A stretch of 64,000 nucleotides of DNA from Bimastos eiseni (taxonomy: Eukaryota > Annelida > Clitellata > Crassiclitellata > Lumbricidae), in assembly GCA_959347315.1 (NCBI GenBank), contig OY365806.1, positions 54,117,862-54,181,861 on the forward strand, written 5' to 3'. The notes below the pieces were generated by a model, which saw only the letters and a list, made by a program, of their open reading frames with translations, was not told the DNA's origin and did not search any database. This document shows positions 44,529-54,200 of this stretch, one piece after another. The number at the start of each line of letters is the position of its first letter. Position 1 is the stretch's first letter. A program made the position numbers and the translations under genes.

Positions 44529-46420
44529 GTGGGAAGAGCGAGCACACGGGTTCGCTGTTCAGACATGTTCAAGGGAGGATGTTCAGACACATCCTCCCTT
44601 GCTGACAGATTTCTGAATTTCTTTGCGGATAAAATATCTGGCATTCGCATGAAAATGTGTGCTAGATCCGTATCAGACCTCTTTTCATACCCACCAACTC
44701 TTCCTCCATTTCAACCTGCTACCGTAAGTGAGGTTCAGAAACTGGTCTTCTCTGCTTCTGATAAAAGTTGTCTGCTCGATAACATTCTGACATTGCTTTT
44801 CAAAGACTGTTTAGATGTCCTTGGTCCTGTTGTCATTTCACTTAAAAATTTATCTCTTAGTGAAGGTGTGTTCCCTTCAGTCTTTGGTCATGCCAGACTG
44901 CTTCTTAAGAAGTCCTCTTTGGATCCCAATGACTTATCCAGCTACCGCCCCATATCCAACCTCAATTTTTTTCCAAACTACTAGAACGTGTACTCCTGTG
45001 TCGCATTCAGAACCACCTATCAACTTTCTCTTATGTTTCTCCATTCCAGTAAGCTTACCGCAAGTTTCACTCCACAGAAACAGCCCTTCTTACTGTTCAT
45101 AATGAAATTCTTAGGTTGATGGACGGGGTGAGGTCATTGCCTTGGTGCTTCTTGATCTATCTGCAGCCTCTGATACCACTGATCACTCCATTCTGCTGCA
45201 CCGTCTTCATAATTGGTTTTGGATTGTCTGGTCCTGCTCTAAACTGGTTTGCAACTTATCTCCACCCCTCCCACATACTGTTTGTGTTGATGGTGAATTT
45301 TCTCAGTAATCCTCTGTTGACTGTGGTGTGCCTCAGAGTTCTGTCCTTGGCCCCCTCCTTTCCAGATTGTACACTGCCACTTTAGGTTCCATTCTAAGTA
45401 AGTACTCTATGGGCCATCACTTTTATGCTGATGACACACAAATATATCTAGCCTTTAATAATCTTACATGTGCTTCCTCCATTCAGCTTATTACTAGTGT
45501 ATTCTCAGATGTTCAGTCTTGGATGACTGCTAACAAGTTGCTGCTAAATGAGTCCAAGACCGAGTTTTTATTATTGGGTACATCCCAGCGGCTTAAGCAG
45601 TACGAATCCATTGAACCTTTAAACCTGAGTGGGTTTCAAATTATGCACTCTGGATCTGCATGGAATTTAGGCATTTGTTTTGATTCAGTTATGTCTTTTA
45701 ATGACCAAGTCCATTTGATTTGCAAATCCTGTTATTACTATATTTGTGACATACAAAGTATTCAACAATATATCCCTGCTGAAACCAGATTTTTACTGGC
45801 TAATGCACTTGTCTCCAGTCGCCTAGATTACTGTAATTCTCTCCTGTTTGGTATTACAAAAGCTAACTTGCTGAAACTGCAAAGAGTACAAAATTGCCTG
45901 GCCAGGGTTGTTACTGGTTCTCAAAGGTGGGATCACATAACTCCCATTCTTAATATATTGCATTAGCTTCCTGTTGAGCAACGAATTAAATTTAAAATTG
46001 GTGTAATTACCTATAAGACATTTTCTTCTGGTCAGCCGGTGTGTCTATGCACTTTGCTTGTTCCCCAGGGTCATCATCACTCAACTAGGTCTTCCGATTT
46101 CTTGTCCCTTGCTATACCTTCTGTTAGGACAAGTTTTGGTATGCAGGCTTTCTCTGTTGCCAGTCCAAAGTTATGGAATTCATTACCTCACGCCATTCGG
46201 GCCACTGAGTCTTTAGCTTCTTTTCAATCTCAGCTTAAAACCTTTTTATTTATCCTTGCCTATTCTCGTTAGACAGTAATTCTGTCTCTACAGACTGACC
46301 ATTTGGATTTGACCAAATTTCAGATTTGTTTTTGTGCACTGTCGGTTGGTGTCCTATGCATTATTGTGGCGGCGCTATATAAGTTTTTTAGTCATAGTCA
46401 TAAAATACATAAAGAATACA
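44529..46420 (+). mobile_element. CR1/L2-group LINE, 5'-truncated
   Basis: The recoverable ORF2 begins in the pre-RT region (FLNFFADKISGIR, DPNDLSSYRPISNLNFF) and covers the RT palm (VPQSSV-type box as [10 protein letters not shown], then [13 protein letters not shown]). It continues through [31 protein letters not shown] and SVASPKLWNSLPHAIRATES to a stop at 46270-46272. The 3' UTR carries GGCGGCGCTATATAAG and a tail of GTCATA repeats. The frame is broken at least three times (about 44984, 45100, 45385) and by a stop after NILH. The endonuclease domain is absent, so it is inactive. Confidence 0.9.
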
Positions 46421-46529
46421 CATTGCCCATTAAGTTTCCGTTTAGTTTTAAAAATTGCAAATATACTTACATTACACTAATTTAACTTTAATAACTGCAT
46501 GTATACTCACATAGATGTGAATAAAGAAA

Positions 46530-46730
46530 TTTTGAAATGCGAATCGAACATTTGTTTACAGTGACTTTTGCATTTCATATTGAGGTCAACTTCTGTCCAA
46601 TCATGCGCTTTTGCGTGGAAAATATTTAGGCCAATTTAAAATATTTAGGTAAAATTCTGTCCAATCACACGTCTTAGATTCAACTTCTGTCCAATCACGC
46701 GTCTTAAAAGTGACGGACAAAGCATGTGAC
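46530..46730. repeat. Short tandem motif TTCTGTCCAATCACGCGTC
   Basis: Three to four imperfect copies of this motif lie within 200 bp. Confidence 0.6.
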
Positions 46731-46792
46731 TTAGGCAATTGTATAGATAGATTTGTGCATTAATGCACAATGATGGTTTTTTAAGGAAGGCA

Positions 46793-47489
46793 GGTAAAAG
46801 TGTATTTTAGCATATTTTATTATACCATGGTGCTTCTAGGGTATTTTAGTGTATTTTATTATTTGACGTGAATACACAACTGTAGCTTAAATGGAGACGG
46901 GATCGATGAAAAAGTATGATGTGCAAGCAGAAACTAAATTGATGAAAGAAATTATGCTTAAATGGAGGCTGGATCAATGAAAATATCATGATTGATTGAT
47001 ACGAGAATGTCGTTACAATGGATATGGAATTGATGTAAACAAGGCCGTTTAAGCGCGCAAAAACTATGATTGATGAAAAGAAATATACCTAAATGGAAGC
47101 TGGATTGATGAAAAGAAACATACCTAAATGGAAGCTGGATTGATGAAAAGAAACATACCTAAATGGAAGCTGGATCGACGAAGAGAAATATGCATGAATG
47201 GAAGCAGGATCAAAGAAAATAACATGCATAATTAGAGTTCGATTGATGACAAAATGGAGTCGTGATGGAACCTAGTGGAATTTCTGATCAACATTTTGTT
47301 TAATTATATACTATAAAACACACTTATAACACTTCTTTTCATCGATCCTGCTTCCATTTAAGCATAATTATTATCATCAATCTGGTTTCTACTTACAAAA
47401 TACATGATATAATGAAGGAAATAATTAAATACGCTAAAATACACCGCAAGCACATGAGGTAATAAAATAGGTTAAAATACACTTTTACC
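46793..47489. mobile_element. Inverted-repeat element with internal tandem array
   Basis: It starts GGTAAAAGTGTATTTTAGC, and the right end is the complement of GGTAAAAGTGTATTTTAACC. Internally, about six units of roughly 37 bp (AATGGAAGCTGGATTGATGA) repeat. No TSD or coding sequence was identified. Related tandem units occur at 55215-55345 and 63000-63330. Confidence 0.6.
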
Positions 47490-47578
47490 CAAAGTTATAT
47501 CTTCAAGATAAAGTCAGTAAATGGCATTATATCAAACTTCAGCCAAATGTATATACCCATTGACGGAATAGTGGCAAG

Positions 47579-48396
47579 CAGGGATGTGGTCTCAAGACTG
47601 CGGTCTTGGTCTCAAGACGGTCTCGAGACCGGAAAACTGCGGTCTTGGTCTTGAAGGTATCGGTCTTGGTCTCGACTGCGTCAGTCTTGGTTTTAAAGGA
47701 ACGGTCTTGGGATTGGTCTCTGTCTTAGATCAGCGTTCTTGGTCATTTGCCATATCAGAGCAATTTCTTTGATATTTGTCGGTTATTTTCGATTATTAGA
47801 GACACCGGATGTTTAGGCCCTACGCGCTTGTTATCGATTTACGACGTGCTGACCAAATATACATACAAGTTACTATGGGACAAAAATGCATTTGCAACGG
47901 AGCCAGCCAATTCAAAATTTGTTTTCACAAATGTCAAGGTTTTGGAACAATCTATAATAATTATGTGGTCGGCCATGTGTAGTCATTGTTAACCTAAAAC
48001 TTCGAGTACCAGTAGGCCTATAGCACTACATTATTCAAACGAAATGTTGATCTACTTGTTCAGATGTCTTATTTATAACCTAGCATATACTGTAAGTAAT
48101 TTATAGTGCGATACTCTCAGGCCGAAGCCAAGGGTTGAACCCACATAAGTTCAGACTGGCCCGTAAAACTGTTATCTGGACAATTATTAAGATTAATATT
48201 CTTCAGCAATAAAAGTAATGTTTTAAGCGTGTTATTCCGATTTAGCGTCTTAATAAATTGATTTGTTTATAAAAAAAGAGTATCGGTCTTGGTCTGGACC
48301 CTCGGCCTCGGTCTTGGACCACCCAGTCTTGGTCTTGAATCTCTCGGTCTTGGTCTCAGTCTTGTTCTCGAGGTTTTGGTCTCATGCCCAACACTG
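47579..48396. mobile_element. Non-autonomous hAT with GAGACC repeats (copy 3, inverted)
   Basis: The ends are CAGGGATGTGGTCTCAAGAC and CTCATGCCCAACACTG. The TSD is GTGGCAAG/GTGGCATG (47571-47578, 48397-48404). The orientation is opposite to copies 1 and 2, and the interior aligns with copy 1 (for example TGCCATATCAGAGCA). Confidence 0.92.
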
Positions 48397-48494
48397 GTGG
48401 CATGGCGAGATCAGGTTGCCATCACATTAAACCTCGTAGACACCTATGGGTCTTTAGACCCAGGAAGTGTGCAGCAGCCTTGGTCACTGGAAAG

Positions 48495-49239
48495 TAGGGC
48501 ATAGCATAGTATAAACGAAAATCACCTCAAACATTCGCCTTGGCCGAATAATGGACTATATCACATCCGCAAATAGCTAAAACCAACTTTTTTGATTAAA
48601 TATTTTTTGAAGAAATAATTTTTTTCATGAAATAAATTTAGGACTAACAGACTTACTTATAAGTTATTGATTAACTAAACAAGAACTTAACATTCCATTA
48701 AATTTTCTTTAAAATAATTATGTTAATTTATATATTGTAATTTCTCTTTTTGCATTTCGCCAGGTAGCAACCAATAAGTAATTTTCCCGCTTTAATTGGC
48801 TTCACCCACTTTCCGGTAAATATTAGCGTAAAGACGTCGTTGATAACTTCATGTTTCAAATTTTACAACAAGGTTTTACATTTTTTCACAAATAAAGTTA
48901 TTGAATAATAAATATATTGTTATAGCCTAGAGTGCAAAGATATGCTATATGAAGGATATTGCTATATGGAAGCAAAATACGCATTTGCGTACCAAAAGAA
49001 AGATAAAAGATTAATTTTTAACGAAATTATGATACATCCTTCAATATGTTTTAAATGAACATCATGTGCGGAACATGCGTATTGCCGCTATTGCGTACCA
49101 AATTTTCAAGGCCAGCGCCGACACTACTCGCTGGCCAGAGTTGCCGCTACTATTCGGTTCGTACCTGGATCCGGCAAGTAGTTCATCCAAATACTGGGAT
49201 TCAGTATTCAGTGGAAATCGTCTACTCGGTTATGCCCTA
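48495..49239. mobile_element. Non-autonomous hAT, TAGGGCATAACC family (copy 2)
   Basis: The ends are TAGGGCATAGCATAG and CGGTTATGCCCTA. The TSD is CTGGAAAG/CTGGTAAG (48487-48494, 49240-49247). It is inverted and longer than the copy at 5714-6120. Confidence 0.85.
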
Positions 49240-49247
49240 CTGGTAAG

Positions 49248-50125
49248 AGACTAGGATTGCATTGGACATCTATGGGTCATCGACCCATGGACTTCAAAAA
49301 GACGATTCTTCAGGCTTACCAATTATCCATTGACCGTATAAAAACTGAAGAAGCAAACAGAAATAGTACCCAATAATAATACTATCGCTAGTCACAGCTG
49401 AAAAACACTTAATATCGTTCAGCTCACAAAAGGCGAAAATATATTCCCAACGACAATTTCGGAGGATTTTGCCTCAGCTATTAAATGGCGCATGCCCTTG
49501 TAAAATCCGCAAAATTTACCTTGTAGTAGAATTTCTTCTTGGTACACTATGTAACAAAATTACTACTCCCGATCTACAGCTCCATTTCTCACACAAATTG
49601 ACTTTGTTTACATCGATGATAAGTATGGTCCGCGCCACTGATCTATACTAATACTTTAATAGAGATTACTGGTCAGTGGGTCTGCACCTTCTCCGTTTGG
49701 ACTCTTGTTTCTTACTCTTTTCAGTTGCTTCATCGACAATCAACCGTATTATATAAAATTATGAAGTCGTTGCCATTGAACTCGTTACCATCAACCCGCT
49801 CTTCTATTACCTCATTGCAATCAACGTTACCACGATAACGTTATTAGGCTGCTTATTATACTTAGGCAGCTCGTCTGAATCGTCTCTGTCTAAATCTTGT
49901 TGCTCCATTAGCCGATGCTGGCTTATTTCAGAGATTTAAATCTCGGGTTAACACGGCCCTTGCACATAGAATCATTAAAATAGCGTGGCGTTCAGTCAAA
50001 CGGATGAGCGGTGGTGAAGGATTTCACCCGGTAAAACTCTCATTGAAATATGAGAAGGATCAAGGCCATACATATACGGTCGCTATATGAAGACATTTAC
50101 GCTTACATTTTACTGATGCAGGCCG
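49248..50125. other. Nothing recognised
   Basis: No exon or delimited element is visible in this intergenic stretch. Confidence 0.3.
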
Positions 50126-50133
50126 CATTTAAT

Positions 50134-50478
50134 CAGGGCCATCTTATCCAGTAGGCACAGTGCCTAGGGCCTACGAAGTTATCAGGGCCTACGAAATTTT
50201 GTAGACATTAAAAAAAATAAGAAATAGAAGAAAAAAGATATTGAGTCATTGAAAAACTATAATAATTAAACTGTAAAAGAAGAAATTGCAAACTTATTAA
50301 ATTCATTCAAAGTTTAAAGTGAATAACATTTGAAACATTTTGAGTTGTTAACTTAAAAGTTAGGCTGTGCTACTTAGCACTTGGCCTATATGTTTACATT
50401 ATAAATGTTAACTTTGCGGCTGAGGTAGGCCTATATGAAAGAGCGCCTAGGGCCTACGACGACCTTAAAACGGCCCTG
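50134..50478. mobile_element. 345-bp hAT MITE
   Basis: The ends are CAGGGCCATCTTATCC and CCTTAAAACGGCCCTG. The TSD is CATTTAAT/CATTTGAT (50126-50133, 50479-50486). Inside each end is a TAGGGCCTACGA motif. Confidence 0.88.
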
Positions 50479-50486
50479 CATTTGAT

Positions 50487-51103
50487 GTGCGGATTCTTGT
50501 TCTTTGGTTACTTCTGCGGCAATAATTTTGTGTCCGGTGTCTCGGTGTGCGACTTAGCGTTCCTTAAAAACCTTAGAAACACATTAGAAACTTAATGACC
50601 GTTCTAATGAATCAAGGTTCTAGGTTTTAACTTACTTTTAAGCCTTGCGGCGGCATCCGTTGTATTGAACTCTGCGGAAATGTTTAGATTACGATTACGA
50701 TATAAAAGTTGTCATCTGATAGTGAGTTGCCGGACTTTAACTAAGCTATTAAAAGCTGAAACTGGAATATATCTTTTACGAATTCGAATAACTGAATAAA
50801 CAGAAGAAGTGATCGTACACAGTTAATTGCTGCAACGCCTACTCGTAAATTTAAGATACTCATCGTGTTTGAAAAGAAAGCCGTTAAATAACCAATAAGC
50901 TACTTAGGCGACACACAACGCGATATGTTCAAAGCCAGGGATTCTCTATTAGTGTATATTGGTCTATATTAAGATCAGTGGTTGAAACCGGCTGCTGACC
51001 ACCGGAACCTGACCGGAACGTAAGTTTTCAGATTGGTGCCTGACGCGTTGACGAGCGTGACAGTCTCTCTCGGACTTTCATAGTAACTGAAATTTGTTAA
51101 ATC
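50487..51103 (+). promoter_or_regulatory. Presumed promoter and 5' UTR of EXOSC4
   Basis: This is the interval upstream of the EXOSC4 start codon. I see no defined TATA box or initiator that I would mark. The call is by position only. Confidence 0.3.
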
Positions 51104-51274
51104 ATGGCTGGGTTACATCTATTATCCGACGAGGGTTTTAGGACGGATGGTAGACGTTCGAACGAGTTGCGACGCCTTCGATGCCAGATCGGCGTTTTCA
51201 AACAAGCAGATGGATCGGCATACTTCGAAATGGGAAATACAAAGGTTTTGGCTGCAGTATACGGACCCCATCAG
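51104..51274 (+). CDS. EXOSC4: EXOSC4 exon 1
   Basis: The exon is 57 codons from ATG to CATCAG, followed by GTACAT. The open frame continues 51 codons into the intron, but that extension has no counterpart in RRP41. Splicing at 51274 aligns perfectly with exon 2. Confidence 0.93.
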
Positions 51275-54200
51275 GTACATATGATTAATGCGTTGAACTT
51301 CTGCGGCCGAAACTACGACAACGAACTACAGCCGCTTTACCCGCGCAAAAATTACTTATGCGGCTCCTTCGACACGGGTCTCCCCGAGAAATTCAGCGCG
51401 AAGCAGATATTTCGAGGAGCACCGTAAGACGTATTGCAATGGTGACCTTAATTTTAAGATATTTCGTCGACGTGAAGTCCAACAGTTCTCCGATTGGAAG
51501 CACGCAAGCGTCTGAAGCAACGCACTACTGTTGATAGAATTGAAAGGACATGGTTTAGCAATAAGAAGATATTTAGGGTACAGACTCCTACAAGCACCCA
51601 AAATGATAGGGCACGGGTAAATTGCTGATTAGCTGTGGATAAAATGCTGATTGGCTATGTTGATTGATGGGTAAAATGCTGATTTCTAATTGTTATTATT
51701 TTTTCAGTTTTATTTAGATTTAGTTTTTTTCTCCATCATTTTAATAATGAAGCCTTGAACTTTTATTTGCTACAAAAAGCCTACAATTATCAGTTATGGT
51801 AAAGACTAGAACTAGCTAGTGTTGACATTAGACAAAATTCAGTTGCTGAGACTTCTTTTTAACACTTTGACTGCTAACACATTTATTATCCAGGTGCAGC
51901 AAATACAGGACTAAGCCAAAAATTTGAAAATTTTGTATTTCATGTTTCTCTGCATTCTTTTGGTTGAAGAATAAAAAAATAACTTCCTTTTGTGTGTTTG
52001 CGTAATTGCCACACTATAGGCAGATTAGAATAATTGATGCTGTGTGTGAAACTGTTTGAAGGAAAGACTAAGCATTCCACACAATCTAGCAACCACCATT
52101 TCAACAGGCGTTATCTAAAATAAATTCCGCAGATCATTCCAACTATCCTGACAATATCCTAATAGCCGGACAAATACCCATTACTTTTCTCAATGCTACA
52201 TGTTTTATTTATTATATTTACCACAAGACATGATGTAAGAAATAATTCTTACACTGAGCCGCAACTAGGCGAAAAAACTAAGATGACCGGCGTCAACAAA
52301 GACTGTTCTGTTTGTAGTCACTCTGACAGTGCCAAAAATAGTCTAGAATAATCTTACATGCATTCATTCATTAGGTAGCAACACACGTCCACTATCATTT
52401 ATATGCGGTAGGAAATATTACTGCCATGCTGAATAACCTCTGAGTGGCAGTTACTTTTGGGACATATACATGTCCCCATTGTCCCAGCAAACCAAAATTG
52501 GGACGTATATACATGTCCCTAGCGGTCAACGTGTTAAGCAATAATTCCTTTATTCAATACAACCTCCAATGAAGCAAAATTCTTTTAATCGATACATTTT
52601 CCATTTAGGGCCCATCCACATGTTATGTAGGCAAACAAAATCGGATTTTCCTACCTCCCCCTCTTCCGGTTGCACCACGTGCATTTCGTGAACCCCCTCC
52701 TCCATGCACACATACATTTGAGCTCTACCTCCCATTGCAAAGATTAAATTGTTAAAAACATATATTTTACCACAGGCTATTTAGTTTTGTTAAATATTAT
52801 ATTTAACAGCTTAAATTTGTTAACTGTTATGAAGAAATAAACACTAACAACACTTGCATTTGAAACCGATTAATCGGCCAGCCAATTAATCGGGCCGAAT
52901 ATAGAGATATCGACAACATAATCGGCGCCGATATTAAAAATTATTTTTTTTATTTATTAATATTTTTTCAGTCTATAAAAGCAATATGACAACAGCAACA
53001 TCACTGGATCTGTGAAGGACGGCATTTAGTTCCGTTCCCATATCGTGTCGTCAAGCCAATGACTTCTTCAGACCAGTGGTGAGACCACCCACTGTGCTAG
53101 TATAGACCGTGGGAATGTGTCAACATAGGTCTTGTGCAGAGTGTGTCATAGTGCCTGCTTATGGGCCAAGGAATGGCTGGCCAATCCAACAGAGAAACCG
53201 ATGAATGTACATCGTGGAGCATGCCGAATGAATACGTGCCAGGTGCCAATCAGATCTCCCCAACACATGTCAGTGGCCTGAGAGGCTGAGACTAGATGGG
53301 TGGCTGTGAATAGGACAGCTGTGCCTTGGCCTTTAATTACCCTGGGCACAGTTCGACGGCGGGTGGTGTGTCTAATCTGTATTGCCTGCCTAGGATTAGT
53401 CACCGACTACATGCATACGTTTCCTATGGGGGAAGTGTTTGCATGTATCACAACAATAGGCAGTAGCAGTTGGTCTATCTTTAGGAACCAGACATCTTGG
53501 GAAACACAAGGAAATAATCGGCTAAATAATCGGGTATCGGCAAATGAATAATGACAATAATCGGTATCGGCATAATCGGCAAAAAGTGGTTTCTGTACAG
53601 CTCTAGCAATATGTGGACGGCCCCTTAACCAAAATTCTTTTCTTCGGTCCAATTTTTCTTTACACAAGTATTTTGTACATCTTGCCACAGTGGCGTAGCA
53701 AGGCAAAGTGCTGCCTGGGGCGAAGGTACAAAATGCCGCCTCTGTCTATATTTCCATCATTTTACTCTTGTGCATATCCTGTGATATGCACAAAGGAGGA
53801 GATAGGCATAAGATACCTGTTTTGAGTGTTTTCATTATATACATTATGATTATTCTAATCAGTATTCAATTCATTATATATATACAGTTAGTAACAGCAT
53901 CAGCAATAGCATGCACTGTCAGAATTAAAACTGTTTGACTAATTAAAAATGCACTATCATTTGATATAAAAATATGAAAATAGAATAAGATAGCATTAAT
54001 TAAGAAATAAACTATTTATAAAGCAAATAATAAAGCAAGCCTCACAATAAAGCTACTAAACGTATTGCAGGATAGATCGAAAATTTTAAAGTTAAAATTA
54101 AATTTAAATTAAGCAGTAAAAATTTATTATTTCTCTCTGCATATTGAAAAGAAAGTCCTAAATTATATCATTTAATCATGCTGGGACCATGGTAAGTCTG

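Noticed and set aside
51275..51427. Extension of the EXOSC4 frame past exon 1
   Set aside because: The canonical donor at 51275 joins perfectly to exon 2, and the extension has no RRP41 similarity and overlaps a transposase fossil.
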